Shown here: positions 10,861-21,851 of the stretch, piece after piece
How positions within the stretch are numbered: the stretch's first letter is position 1
Layout: every line of letters begins with the position of its first letter
Assembly (NCBI GenBank): GCA_918026815.1
Contig: CAKJVC010000066.1
Coordinates: 496,001-560,000, forward strand
Length of the DNA: 64,000 nucleotides
DNA from: Chalara sp. BL73
Lineage: Eukaryota > Ascomycota > Leotiomycetes > Helotiales
Direction of reading: 5' to 3'
Program-made: the position numbers and the translations under genes
Notes under the pieces: generated by a model
What the model saw: the letters and a program-made list of their open reading frames with translations, nothing else
Databases searched by the model: none
What the model was told of the DNA's origin: nothing

Positions 10861-12490
10861 AAGAATTGAATATGTAAGAGTATCTCTCCCTTGTAACGCT
10901 TTCAATACGTTGACGTTGCGTAGATCGATCTCCTGATCGGCTTTCGTCTTCACCTTTGAATCACGACCTCTCTCCGAACCATCTTCAAAGCTCCCTCAAC
11001 TTCACAATCCTTTCTCGATTTCACAACTCCATAGCTGTCAATATAAAGCAGAGCTAAGTCATTCCCTGCTCCTCGTTCATATTGCTAACTGCTAGAATCA
11101 AGAACAGCTTCATGCAAGTTGGTGGATAAAGTGAAGCTGTAGCGCCAGCAAGGCTGCAACGCAAGAACTATAAGTAGGCCGGATCCCCCCTCTTGATCAT
11201 CCTTCTTGATCATCCTTCTTGATCATCCTTCCTGATCTTCCCCCCCGATCCCCCTTCTTGATCCTCATTGCTAACTGTTGCTCATAGCTTCTCTCTTCAA
11301 CTCTCAACAACCATACAATTAGGAACAGGGTCAAGGCTCGAGCAGGACAACAAACACGGTCATCTTTCTCTCCTTCCTTCGAACAATCCTCCGAATCAAA
11401 GATGTAAATCAAAGATGAAGTAAAGCACTAAAGTAAAGAGCCCCTATAGTCAACAAGATCATGATTCTGACGTCGTTGTAGCACTGCAAGTCATAGCGTT
11501 CAAGAGCGTAAGCCTGAAAAGACCTGACGGATCTGAACCCAGCGCGACTACCTGCGATCAAACTGTACCGGTTGGCTTTAAGAACGTGCACGCTTCCGCC
11601 TGTACTGACCTTCCCCTTCCTGAATACAGTCACTGTGCAGTTTTCGGGTCCCTCCGCTGTTCTTTCAGGTCGGGGAGCACTGATAGCATGGGTCTCTACC
11701 TCGAGGAGCGGTGCTTGTTCGCTGAGCGTCATGTGATATTGAGCTTTATTTGTTTCATGGTTGCAGCGATCTCCTACCTGTACCCTACCTGCTTGGCGGT
11801 TATAGGAGGAGATACACCCACTCGACAGCCTGCCTAGTGTTCACGCACTGTAACCAGCCTAAAGTGGTCCAACGTGTTGTTTCTGATAGAAGCGTTGAAG
11901 TTGTTCGGCTTTAGTAGTCGTGCAATTGTCCCATAGTTGATGAGATCTTCTACCCGTAGCCTACCTTGTCTGTTGAGCTTCGGTTGCTCTTGGCGGCAAG
12001 GGCGAAGATTCAACCACTGGAGAGTTTGCTTGGTGTATTGCATCATGAGCAAGCTTAAAGGTGTTTCAACGTGTTGTCGCCTTAATCGCAGCAGCGTTGG
12101 AATCCAGGTAACTGCACCTCGTGCATTCTGCCTAGTGGGAAACGGCTTGTGGATCATCGATCCTATATTATACTGGATTGGATCTGGACCTGGCTTTTTC
12201 TGGTTTTCTGGTTTTCTGGTTTTCTGGTTTTCTGGCTTTCTGGCTTTCTGGCTTTCTGGCTTTCTGGCTTTCTGGCTTTCTGGCTTTCTGGCTTTCTGGC
12301 TTTCGGCTTCGGGATCTGGCTTTTCTGGATCTGGATTCTGGTACTGGATTCTGGAACTGGATTGTAGCTCCGTTTGTGAAGTTGATATGCTGACTAATAT
12401 AGCCATGTTTCAACACTCATTCTAGCAATTCAACATTGTTAGAGCTTTTACTTCTTGGCCTATCTTTGGGGATTGCGTACTATCTGTCGG
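10861..12490. other. Gene-poor interval with simple repeats
   Basis: Most of this holds no gene I can support. TTGATCATCC-type simple repeats lie at 11192-11265. An 8-bp repeat (GGCTTTCT / GGTTTTCT) lies at about 12196-12305. A 107-aa ATG frame on the minus strand at 11409-11732 contains a hydrophobic C-terminal stretch, but nothing else supports it. Confidence 0.5.
12196..12305. repeat. 8-bp microsatellite (GGCTTTCT)n
   Basis: About 13 near-perfect copies of an 8-bp unit occur, with a switch from GGTTTTCT to GGCTTTCT part-way. They create long Gln/Lys/Pro/Glu or Phe/Trp/Leu/Ser open frames in several frames, which are artefacts of the repeat. Confidence 0.9.
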
Positions 12491-12735
12491 TGCGATGGTT
12501 GCGGAAGCTTTTCCTCCCTGCATCTATGAGTGTCTAGGCCACAGCTACGACCCCTACCCAAGCAACGGGGTGCTGAATTGTGCGCGTCCTGGCTCACGAA
12601 AGGCAGAGATAGGGGAACTGTGAAAGTGATCGTCGCTGAGCCGGCGGGTAGGACGTATGGTAGTTGGTGACAACTGCTGTCGACGACCCGGCTTGGGACC
12701 CGTTGTAGTGTCGGCCAAGACTCACTCTTCTGGAA
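12491..12735 (+). mobile_element. Less mutated relative of a repeat decayed at 47.68-47.91 kb
   Basis: This GC-normal stretch aligns along its length to the minus strand of about 47675-47912. Blocks such as GTGCTGAATTGTGCGCG are identical, and most differences are C here versus T there or G here versus A there. It is therefore a copy of the same repeat that largely escaped RIP. It is not a full element. The encoded product is not recognised. Confidence 0.75.
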
Positions 12736-13043
12736 AGGGGTTTCTAGGCTGGCAGCACTTTGAAACCTTAATAGCCTGAGGATTCCTTCGAATCATCTAC
12801 TCAGGCGTACTAGCTTCTTTGCTCATTTGTTAAAAAAATTAATCAAATAACAATTTTTGAATAACAATTTGTCTACCTGTGGTGTCTTTGGTCACGTGAT
12901 ATAGCCCAAGGACCATTAAGAGCTGAGGGACTCCAGAGGACTCCAACCCCACAAAAGTCCCGTATAAGTAGATAGCTTTTCTTCAGAATAGGAGCTTTGC
13001 GCTCAACCGTTGTCAAGCAGTCAGGCGTGCTTCAATACCCAAC

Positions 13044-13825
13044 CAATTAAACTGCAAGAATAACATCTCCAGGAGATGTATATCTACAGCTTTGATTGGG
13101 CAGTTATACAGCGGGGCAAAAACACCAGCCTTATTGGGCGGATAACTTTTAGTAAACAAGAATCCTTTTTCTCGCAGGCGTCTATTTTTGAGTTTAGTTT
13201 GTGGCAAAAGCGCTCACGCACCAAAAGTGGTACTTTATAAAATAAGGCCCAATGCTAATTTTAGTTTTCAGTTATACAGGTAGTCCAAAGCCAAAAACGG
13301 CTTCCAGATGTTTTCTGCTTATTTTTTGGGCTTGGGAAGGCTGCCGACTTGAAATGTTATAAAAACGACGTCCCAGTCAATCTATGCATACAATCAGACT
13401 ATCTTTGAATTAACTATGGCTAAAATTTCAAAAAGAAAAAGAGAAAGGCTGACCAGACGAAAAGACACTTTAATAAATAAATCTTACGAAATAGCAAAAC
13501 TATGCGACGTCGATGTAGCAATATTTCTTCGTATCCGTAAAACTGGCCAGCTTATTACTTTCAAATCTACCGATGCGGAATTATGGCCACCTTCGAAAGA
13601 GCAAATCGTAAGCGTTTGTTTAATGAGTTTAAGGAATGTGCTGATAAGCTAGCAGCAATGTACTTATCCGATTCCAGTAAACCTGCTTCCTCAAGACATC
13701 GAAGCCAAGTATAAAAAGCATAAAGCAGAACTAGAGTTAAAGTAAAGGTGCTTTCGCTTCAAATTCCACCAACACAATAATATCCCAATTCTGCTACCTC
13801 AAATATTGATAAGCAAAACTCCTGG
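13044..13825 (+). repeat. Dispersed repeat unit containing a MADS-box mini gene
   Basis: The left part (13044-13330) matches 19163-19412. The right end (about 13793-13825, around AATATTGATAAGC) matches 19531-19560. The copy at 19.2-19.6 kb lacks the middle, which here holds the MADS-box gene. The unit therefore seems mobile or duplicated, with an internally deleted derivative. No clear terminal inverted repeats were seen. Confidence 0.65.
13416..13745 (+). CDS. MADS-box (SRF-type) domain mini protein, 93 aa
   Basis: Exon 1 is 13416-13607. A 48-nt intron (GTAAGC...CTAGCAG) is followed by exon 2 at 13656-13745, keeping one frame. Residues 3-50 match the MADS DNA-binding core: basic KRKRERLTRRKDTLINKSYE helix, then LCDVDVAIFL and a GQLITF strand. 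The protein ends shortly after, so it lacks an activation or K-type region. Canonical MADS factors bind CArG-like DNA as dimers. A mini version could act as a dominant partner or a repeat-borne regulator, which is inference. The paralogue at 39876-40275 has the same intron position and a similar exon 2 (YPLPKNMLPEDI against YPIPVNLLPQDI). Confidence 0.75.
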
Positions 13826-14184
13826 GAGGAGCGAGGTACCTGAGGCCCGACTGTTGTCACAAGAAGGTATTATGTAACACGATTATACGGTCACGGGATC
13901 AAATCCAGCTATAAATAGATAACTGTCTTTTAAATAAAAGCTTCGGTTTGCAGATTTGGAGAGCCGTTGGTTTAAATACAGCTCCGTGCCAAGTTATCCA
14001 TTATTACAAGAGTACTTCAGTTCCCTGTATATCACGTGGCAATCAGGCCTTGGCAAGTCCGCGGCTGTCCGCCCGCTTGCCACGTTGAACATCCTAGGTT
14101 TTTAACAGGTACGCCATTTAAATCAAATCACTCGGAATCTTGCAGTATCGACCTTTAAATTCTTGAAGGACATGTATTCTAAGG
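13826..14184. other. Intergenic
   Basis: I see no gene or repeat here. The sequence is moderately AT-rich with no clear signals beyond a possible promoter for the gene at 14185. Confidence 0.4.
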
Positions 14185-14728
14185 ATGTCTACTAACAGAG
14201 AAGATTCTTTTGCTATTTCGCAACCAACAGCAGCTTTCCTCAGCCTAGTTGAGACAGCAGCTCGCGATTGTCGCGACAAAACAATCTCCGCTCAAGAGAA
14301 ACCTGTCACTAAACTCGACTTCACAAACAGTTGCGCAAATGTGCAGAAAGAATTTATAAGAACTTATCAAGAGAAGGTGTGTTGGAAAACTCCAGTATTT
14401 ACCCTGATAGCTAATAGCTTTCTACTAGATCCTCCCAGGTTCTTCTACCGCAGCGGTTTTCGATCCAAACAAAATCGAATCATGGTGGATTCCCGAAGCG
14501 TTCGCCCTTACCGAAGGGTCTTTTCGAATACCTCCTCTAGCCACAGCTGTGATGATACCTTTGGTGAAAGACGGGAATCCCACAATCGAATACTGCAACT
14601 CTCGTGGGGTAACCTCGTCAATAGATTGGACTATCGGGTCTGTTATCTATCTGGCAGGCGATTCAAGTTTGAAGTCAGATGGTGGCGGGAATACATCATT
14701 CATATTCTTGCTGTTCAGAATGAAATGA
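14185..14728 (+). CDS. Unrecognised intron-containing gene, at least 163 aa
   Basis: Exon 1 (14185-14376) starts MSTNREDSF. A 52-nt intron (GTGTGT...TTCTACTAG) leads to exon 2 (14429-14728), which is phase-correct and reads to a TGA. Exon 2 looks like a globular protein (WWIPEAFALTEGSF, YCNSRGVTSS, GSVIYLAGDSS). The unspliced frame gives far less protein-like sequence. A third exon after 14748 (NGQSQFAVLDAEKF frame, to about 14934) is possible but I could not fix its donor. I do not recognise the family. It converges on the gene at 14915-16594. Confidence 0.55.
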
Positions 14729-14914
14729 TGACCTTATATCTTTCAGACAAATGGGCAGTCCCAATTTGCTGTGCTGGATGCAGAGAAATTTGTGAGCGAG
14801 TGCTTCCATCAATGCAGAACACGTCCAATCCACAGATGCTTAGGGAGATTCTGTTGTCGGCTGGCAACTCATACTTTTGCGGAGCGTTTGCTGTTGCTTG
14901 TGCATGGTTCTAGG

Positions 14915-16594
14915 CTATAAAGTGGCCGCGCCAGTTGGATCACCATAGAAATATCCAAATCTGCTGATGTCTGTGTAATCTCTCATATATTCACTCTCGA
15001 CATTCTGTACAGGCTGCATCATTTCCGATATATCCGGCCCAAAATTCTGTACAGGCTGCATTTCCATCGATATATCCAGTTGCTCAAATGACCCAACCGG
15101 CTGCATTATGCTTGCAATGTTGAGGGCATCGAAACTCTGTGCCTCCTGCATCATCATGGATATATCCAGTCCCTCAACCTCTTGCACTATCCGAGCTCGC
15201 TTGCTTAGATGTTCTGTGCGATCTAAACCAGCATACCGCTTCTTACTTTGACTTTCGTTCTTTAAGTTGCTGGGGTCTTCTTCTGATCTTGGGTTATGCG
15301 ATTGTGCGATTGTCAAGCTGCTTCCCGACTCATACAGTGGTTGATCAAGGTTTATGTGCCGCCGTATACATTTCGTCAGCTCACTGCTAGTAGCGGCAAG
15401 CTCACTGTAACTCCAACCATAAGCTTCCATGCAACAGACGAGGATTTGGGCAACAAATTTGTCGAGACCGCGAGCTCGCTTGTATAGATCTGGTCTGCAT
15501 TCCTCGAGATATTTGATCAAAAGATCTATATCCTCTTTAACTAGACTATGTTGCCATCTGGAATACTAATTAGTACTCTTTCCTTAAAATTGAACTGCAT
15601 TTTGCTTTGGATTCACTTACATACTCTCGACACCAGTGCCCGCACCAATGTATAAAAGCAACCCTGTTGCCCCGCTCTGAAGAAGTAGCATATATTTACT
15701 ACTCTTCTTGTACGAAGCTTTCACCCTTTTCTCCGTAATTGCAAGCTTTTTCCCTACCGTCGAAAATGCTTTACTCAGCCGTCCCTGGCCTCGGCGGAGC
15801 TTGGCTCGCTCTGCCGCCGCGACCTGTTCCACTTCATGGGCAAAAAATATGCTACCTAGGACACTGGCGAAAGAGTGGTAAGTCTGACTAAGGCCGCGGA
15901 ATAGGCGCTGGAGCCGCGAGGTCGGCTCTGAATAAGTTCCATCAAAGATATGTGGCGGCCAATAATGGGTGAATGGTTGTGGTTCGAGATTTTCTGATTC
16001 AGCGAATCCTCGAGCTGCTCGAACTAGATAATCGATTCGGATAGTAGCCTCGGATCCAATCTTGTTGCAAAAGTACTCTGTGGTTGAATTGCTCGCTGGG
16101 GAAGCTGGTGATTTTTTCAACGGCAGAGGATGGGTACAAATATTTGATGGTGATGAGAAAAGAGTTGTGCCTGCTGCCGGCTGTGTTAAATGAAAGGTCG
16201 GCGGAGCATCATTGATTTCCAGTGAAAATGAGGATGGTAGCGATAATGCCGCTGTTGACAGCGGAACACAGATGTCTGCGAAGTGAGGGGAAAGCAATGA
16301 GAATGGTAAGCAAGCGGTAGACGAAGCGTCTTTTGTTTCGGTGGAAGTGAGAGGCGCTGTTGATGAGAGGAAAGGAGACGGTGGTATGGTAAACAGCTGG
16401 ACTCGGGGCTGTGGAAGCGTGTTTGGATGGGTGGTGCTCGCAGCTACAGAGCCCAACTGTGGAATTTGATCGCAGTTCCTATCCGCTAGGTTCAACCCGT
16501 GAGTATTCTCAATATTGGATCCCAATTCTTGTCTTACTTTCGAATGAGCAGTGGAGATTTCATTTTTGGTAGCAGCAGTATTGTGTATAGACAT
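14915..16594 (-). CDS. Unrecognised protein with C-terminal 17-aa repeats
   Basis: I take the ATG at 16594 (MSIHNTAATK). The N-terminal third is Ser/Thr/Pro-rich. A conserved-looking core follows (YFCNKIGSEATIRIDYL, FTHYWPPHIFDGTY, RLQRLFRGLSQTYHSF, AERAKLRRGQGRLSKAF), ending in a YMLLLQSGATGLLLYIGAG stretch. The second exon continues with DKFVAQILVCCMEAYGWSYSEL. It ends in four imperfect 17-aa repeats of the form LDIS-MMQPVQNF. The intron at about 15620 has a GTAAGT/GTATGT donor, but no acceptor gives a clean join, because a TAG at 15544-15542 lies in the exon 2 frame. Either the acceptor is downstream of it or the gene carries a stop. Function is unknown. It is divergent from 17107-18923 across 0.5 kb. 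Confidence 0.6.
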
Positions 16595-17106
16595 AATTTC
16601 CGTTTTACATACTCGTGGTCGGGTTTGAAAGGAGACAATACGAAGGCTGGTGTTTAAGGTAGAGTTTCCCTCCTTTAAATACCCATCTCTTCCTAGCCGA
16701 GTCCAGTCAGCAAGCCACACTTTCAAGCACCAACAGGGATATCATCGAAGCACCCACACCACCCACACCGTGCAAGTTAAGGGCTTAACTTGCTTCCGCA
16801 GTTAGACAAGGTCTTGCTTTGCATTTTGGATCTGCCAGACAAGGCGTCTATCCCTTATGAGACCTATCTATTGTTTGATGTGCATCCAGGCTCGGTTTGC
16901 ACATCTCCTAGGATTACCCAGCCATCCACCTATTGGGGACCAAAACAAGACGCATGGCTTTGGTTCGCATCCCTTTGATTGACCATATAAAGGGCTGGTT
17001 TCTTCTAGGAAAGCATGGCTGCAGAGTTTATTTGAGGCACAATATTTGCCTACTTATATTTTATCGGTTGCTGACTAGTACGCTGTCATATCACGAAGCA
17101 TTCGTA

Positions 17107-18923
17107 ATGGTTGCATTCAACATCACCCAGCCCATTCCTATGCATGGGCAGATTCAGGTCTCAAGTGTGACTGAGCAGGTAAGCCCCTACGGCCTTTGTT
17201 GATAACCCACGATTCATCTTCAAAATAGACTACTGAGCGAATCCCATTCGATGTCAATGAGCTTTTTCGCACACCTTTGAGCAGCGTATGGAGGCTTTGC
17301 TACGTTCTGTCGGATCAAATTGAGCCAATTAGTTCTGATTGGTATCAAATATCACCAGCAGCCGGAATATACAACATTGGGAATAGCTATGGCATATATC
17401 GGGTTGCAGTTGATAGCGCATATCTTCCATGGCTTGGACTTAACTTTTTTAAGTTTGAACTCGTCCTGGACCCAACAAATCCATTAGACACAGAAGCGCG
17501 AATACATGGCGAATGGGTGGCGGAAATGAAAGCTGATGCTCGATTTTTCCAAGATGCTCTCAAAGCAATCTCTTCTGGACGCCGAAGACTCGACCTGTAT
17601 TATCTCAACTTCGCCCCAGCGCGACACCAAATACCGCTTCAGTGCGCAATCTTGAAGCACGACCTAGGATATACATCCTCACTTTTACTCGCCCAATGTT
17701 TGCTGTTCATTGCTCTGAACTTGCTCGATAACTATGACACGACATTTGCTCTTGCGCTTCTTGGGAAGAATAAACACGAATTACTCCAAGGCCTTTGGGT
17801 CAACCTTACGGAACTTTCTACTTACCCAGACATATCACTTATCAACTTCGAGACCAGACCAAGAACTGTTCCAAATAATGTAATCCTACACAGTCTTTCA
17901 CTTTTCCGATACCTTGTTGAATTTGTTGGAGGAAAAATGAATAAACGGCAACACGAGCTTCTCCCAGAGTATACGGCTAATCAAAACGCCAATATTTACG
18001 GCTCTGTTGTTAACATCAATGGTTCAAAGCCTTTTGGGATCTTCGACCCTGAGAAAATGCGCAATGCTCTTTCAAAGTCTTTAGTCTTCCCCGCCGATAC
18101 CAGTATAGCCGATATTATCAAATTGCGCAGTCAAATGTTGGTCCATCTTCCATTGGGGTTTCCAGATGGATACTTGGTATGAGCTTTTCAGTGACAAACT
18201 TGCTTGATTCTTATTTTCTGCAGAATATTCCGATAGAGGTCCTGAGCAAGCTGGGGTACGACCAAGTGAAAATGATTCGCATACAACTGTATTTGTCCTG
18301 TGGCCAATATTGGGATGATACTAATAAGAGATAGAACACATTTCTATTACGAACACCCTTCTCTCCTGAGGCCAAAAAACGATATTTTGGTCCTTCTTGC
18401 TCGAAGCTCACTTGAGCCAATGGCTAACCGGGTTTTAGCGGAATGGGCAGTCGCAGATGACGGCTTGAGTGCATATCAACAAATCGCCAGAGCTCTTCAG
18501 GATTCTCAAACTCTAGAACAGCTCGGCTTGACCTTAGCGGCTTTACTAAATCGTCAGCGACTTCTGCCTCACACTCCGAACAATACCAACCTACCTATTA
18601 AAGGCTTTTTTCAAGTGGATTTCAATCTACTTTTGAATGGTCAACATGTTGGCAATGAGCGAGTGATGTTTGAACGTATGATATTTTCAGTATTAAGGGT
18701 CTTTTACACAGGAAAGAGCGATGAGAAACCATGCCAATTTCTTACTATGATACTTGACACAACTTCACCTGCTCCGGATCCTTTTGACTACTTTTTGGAT
18801 CAATATTGGGCTTACAGAATAAAGAGAAGATTGACCCATCAATATGCTCTTGAGATGGCGGGGTTTTGGAATGTGACGGAGAAACTGGCCGTAGGCGACG
18901 AAAAAGATAGTCATGTTCGATGA
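17107..18923 (+). CDS. Unrecognised 546-aa protein, four exons
   Basis: Exons are 17107-17178, 17229-18176, 18224-18255 and 18335-18923. The introns are 50, 47 and 79 nt, the last with a perfect ACTAAT branch and GATAG acceptor. Together they give 547 codons without a stop, although the genomic frame breaks twice. The product starts MVAFNITQPIPMHG and seems globular and soluble, with aromatic-rich stretches (WYQISPAAGIYNIGNSYG, FWNVTEKLAV) and no signal peptide or clear membrane span. I recognise no domain. Its partner across the divergent promoter is the gene ending at 16594, so the two may be co-regulated. Confidence 0.7.
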
Positions 18924-19162
18924 TAATGAAGACGAGAAGGAGGCGCCAGGAGCGGCAAGCACAGGTGGATGCTGGGTGATGATAGCTCAACCTTAGCTAT
19001 CTATGTTTCACCGGATAAATATACGTTCATGGCTATGATATTTGAAGCTTCAAAACATATTGGCAGGCTTGTTACATATTGCAACCTCATTTTAATTTAG
19101 TTGAAAAGCATTGGTTCCGTAAATGCAAAGCTGTTAATTGCTGATATACAAAACAGCAATCT

Positions 19163-19560
19163 CAATTAAACTGCAAGAATAACGTCTCCAGAGGATGTGT
19201 ATTTACAGCTCTGATTGGGTAGTTATACAGCGGAGCGCGAATGACCTCTCCGTAAGCGAGAATCACCGCACACTTCACAGCGTTTATTTTTAGAGTTTGG
19301 TTTGTGGCACAAGCGCTCGGGCGCCAAAAGTGGCACCTTATAGAAAATAGAACCAATTTTGGTTTTCATCGATAGACTGAAGCTAAAAATGATTCCCAAT
19401 TCTTGATCAATTTTTTGATTACTAAATGCCTATGTCTAATATTCGATTACGCGATTTTAAACTCAGAAAGCTATAGTCACTAACAAGTGTGCAGGGGATA
19501 TTGAGAAATAATAAAGTCTCGATTCTGCTATCTTAAATATTGATAAGCGAAAGTTGTCCT
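19163..19560 (+). repeat. Internally deleted copy of the MADS-bearing repeat
   Basis: 19163-19412 matches 13044-13330 and 19531-19560 matches 13793-13825, in the same order and orientation. The MADS-box gene present in the longer copy is missing. The copy sits between the unrecognised 546-aa gene and the small-gene group at 19.6-21.9 kb. Confidence 0.7.
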
Positions 19561-19615
19561 TTGCAGCCTTGAATAATTGCGTTTCTGCTACAAAAGCGTT
19601 GAAAAGCTTTGTGCA

Positions 19616-19930
19616 TCACATTGTATCGATTTTTGCCACGGCGCTAATCAGATATTGGAAAGCACTCTTGTCCTCATCAATGCTTGCATCATTTTTGCAG
19701 AACTCCAAATAATTCAGAAGTCTAAAATCTGCCCTAACCCAATCTTCACCAGCGTTGCTCCAAAAGAACTTCCCCGGTTTCTTTCTGTCGATAAATATTG
19801 CTTTTTGACCATCTTTAAGACGGGCTACTATAAGCCCGTCTATTGTTCCAATATTGCTGTCGGCAATTTCATTGTCATGAATGCTATCTGGTTTCTCAAC
19901 ATCGGCCGACGGCTGAAATCTTTCGGACAT
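19616..19930 (-). CDS. Hypothetical 104-aa protein
   Basis: This single-exon ATG frame has natural amino-acid composition (MSERFQPSADVEKPDS, then DGLIVARLKDGQKAIFIDRK). The stretch around KFFWSNAGEDWVRADF is aromatic-rich and looks globular. There is no signal peptide or membrane span, and the family is not recognised. It belongs to a run of five small minus-strand genes between 19.6 and 21.9 kb. Confidence 0.5.
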   Translation of the reverse strand: MSERFQPSADVEKPDSIHDNEIADSNIGTIDGLIVARLKDGQKAIFIDRKKPGKFFWSNAGEDWVRADFRLLNYLEFCKNDASIDEDKSAFQYLISAVAKIDTM

Positions 19931-20133
19931 CTAAAAAGTTTAAGCTTAAAGAACAATAGAAAAATATATACTATTGCCCACCTTGTACTGATTATTTGTG
20001 TCTATTTGTAAAGCTTGAGACGGGATGCTATGTAAACAGACACGCAACAAAGACCCTAACTTTATATTAAAATAATTGCCAAGTAGCTAGGTGCGTTGGC
20101 ATAACCAAACTCACTTTCTAAAAGATAACGCAC

Positions 20134-20355
20134 TTAAACTTTGTTTGTACAGGGTCGGCAAGTCTTCAATTTGCAGTACTTGCACTCAAATATGTACCAA
20201 TGAGGTCCGGAGTGGCACATAGAACACATCCATTGGATAAGTGTAGATTCAGACTTTAGAAGGTTAAACGAATGATGGCAGGAGCTTGGGTTAGACATAA
20301 TACAAAAGTGAGTTGGAATTGCTTCGGCTTGAATGTAGGCTGTGAATTCACGCAT
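20134..20355 (-). CDS. Small zinc-ribbon-like Cys-rich protein, 73 aa
   Basis: The C-terminal half carries three cysteine pairs: WMCSMC, ECKYC and KTCRPC. With the His of CHSGPHW they could bind one or two zinc ions in a treble-clef or ribbon fold. The N-terminus is MREFTAYIQ and there is no membrane span. The arrangement of Cys pairs is the main evidence for a real gene. Whether it binds nucleic acid or protein cannot be said. It lies 143 bp upstream of the next minus-strand gene's stop. Confidence 0.6.
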   Translation of the reverse strand: MREFTAYIQAEAIPTHFCIMSNPSSCHHSFNLLKSESTLIQWMCSMCHSGPHWYIFECKYCKLKTCRPCTNKV

Positions 20356-20497
20356 ATGAAAATCACCTAAGTTTGAGCGAGGAGTAGAAAGGTTTATATT
20401 GTTATTTAATGGGCCGTAACATCATCAAATCGCCAAACTTAACTTACTCCCTCAAGAAAGCTACTACGTAATCCAACAAAGCAAGCCCTTAGCAATA

Positions 20498-20860
20498 CTA
20501 GTCCTTGTAGTCTCTTGGGTTAATAGAGACAACTCGAAAATCGTCTAGGTTATCTTCTTCAGGATATGCAGCCTGAAGCTCAGCTAAAGTCGGCTTTCGC
20601 ATTCCAAGCAAAACGTCACGAGCTTTTGTTCCTCCTACAGAAGCTGTTTTTGTCAGCATATCCGGATCTGATAACAAAATCAACTACTAACCTAACTTTT
20701 CAATTATGCTCACGGGCAAAACATACTTTCCAATTTCGCGCCCGGAAATAGCTTTAATTGCAGAGAAGCTTTTGTCAACAGCCGAAATTGTAAAATTTGC
20801 AGCGCCTCGGATAACAAACCCGGCGGCTTCGATAACAACGTCGACTATAGGGTCAGACAT
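20498..20860 (-). CDS. Hypothetical 104-aa protein, two exons
   Basis: Exon 1 (20860-20692) starts MSDPIVDVVIEAAG. The 48-nt intron (GTTAGT donor, GCTGAC branch, ACAG acceptor) joins exon 2 (20643-20498) in frame, for 105 codons. Exon 1 has a hydrophobic, small-residue-rich start (GFVIRGAANFTISAV) and exon 2 an acidic end (YPEEDNLDDFRVVSI). It might be a small membrane-associated or helical protein, but I recognise no family. Confidence 0.6.
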
Positions 20861-20938
20861 TCTGATGAAGTGGAAATAGCAATAGCCGGAAAGAGTATTG
20901 TATATTGGTTGTATTGAGAGCGGAAGAAAGTTAGGTTT

Positions 20939-21127
20939 TTAATTTTTCTTGCTCTTTATACTGTCCGCTTGCTCTTGGAGTGCTTCGGAGTATTGTTCGG
21001 CCTTTCTATCAAGATAAAGTTGCACAGGTATACAGTAAATGATTGCTCCAAACCAAAATACAATAAAAAATGTAAAGAATAAAAGCACGAAATCCGTTTC
21101 TGAGAGCCAAGTGCGCAACGTGGACAT
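20939..21127 (-). CDS. Small single-pass membrane protein, 62 aa
   Basis: This ATG frame has a clear hydrophobic segment at about residues 12-36 (FVLLFFTFFIVFWFGAIIY), followed by a charged helix (DRKAEQYSEALQEQADSIK). That topology suggests a tail facing one side of a membrane. There is no recognised family. It lies head to tail with neighbouring small minus-strand genes. Confidence 0.5.
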   Translation of the reverse strand: MSTLRTWLSETDFVLLFFTFFIVFWFGAIIYCIPVQLYLDRKAEQYSEALQEQADSIKSKKN

Positions 21128-21225
21128 TGTATAACAGTGGCTGCCTGATGTTGCAATATGAGATGCAGCCCTCTTTTATTTATTTCGAATTTGTCTACGT
21201 GCAATGCAAATACACTATTGAATTG

Positions 21226-21851
21226 TTAAGTGCTAACTGCATCTGAAGTATATCTCCAAGCTGACATAGCAAAAGACCAATCCCGGCCTAATCCTTGAAT
21301 ATCCTGCCAAAAATACCCCAACAATAGAAAAGGTTGTTTTGTATATTTTTGAATCAGCAGCCTCCCTGACCACTTCTTTTCTAATACGCTCTTGTCGATA
21401 GCTAATTTGGGAGAGCATCCACTAATCAAATATCCACATTCTATCGGCGACCTTTCAGGCCACTCCCCTGACAAATAGATTGTATTGAAAGCATCTCCGC
21501 TTAAACTATACTTCCACAGCCACGCCCATAGCCTTCGGTACTGGCGGTCATATTCCACAAGGAGCAGCGCGCCAGCTAAAGTACTTTCTAGATTATCTAG
21601 ACTAACTTGTGCTGGTCTATACCCTCCCAACACTTCAAAAACGTTGGGTAATATCTCAAACGAAATCTTAAACTCATACTATATACGTCAGCAGACTACT
21701 TCTTAAAGATTCTTTAGGGACATACAGCAACTGTCTCAACACTGTTGCTATTCGTGCTGTAAGACACGCTTGTTTCACGAGTTATTGTGCTCCTCCCAGC
21801 CGGATTTGAATTACCAGAAGTGATTCTTGTGCAGAAAGAGCTGGCCATCAT
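21226..21851 (-). CDS. Hypothetical 192-aa protein, two exons
   Basis: Exon 1 (21851-21726) encodes 42 residues, Ser/Thr/Asn-rich, from MMASSFCTRI. The intron is 47 nt (GTATGT donor, GCTGAC branch, TATAG acceptor). Exon 2 (21678-21226) is in phase and encodes a Trp- and Tyr-rich region (YEFKISFEILPNVFEV, RRLWAWLWKYSL, GYFWQDIQG). I recognise no family. A splice-consistent upstream exon makes it more likely to be real than a chance frame. Confidence 0.6.

Noticed and set aside
11834..12425. Long overlapping open frames of Lys/Glu/Gln/Pro or Phe/Trp/Ser repeats
   Set aside because: They come from an 8-bp microsatellite and are open in several frames on both strands.
18177..18334. Frame breaks in the 546-aa gene, suggesting a frameshifted pseudogene
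   Set aside because: Two introns with proper signals restore a single frame of 547 codons.
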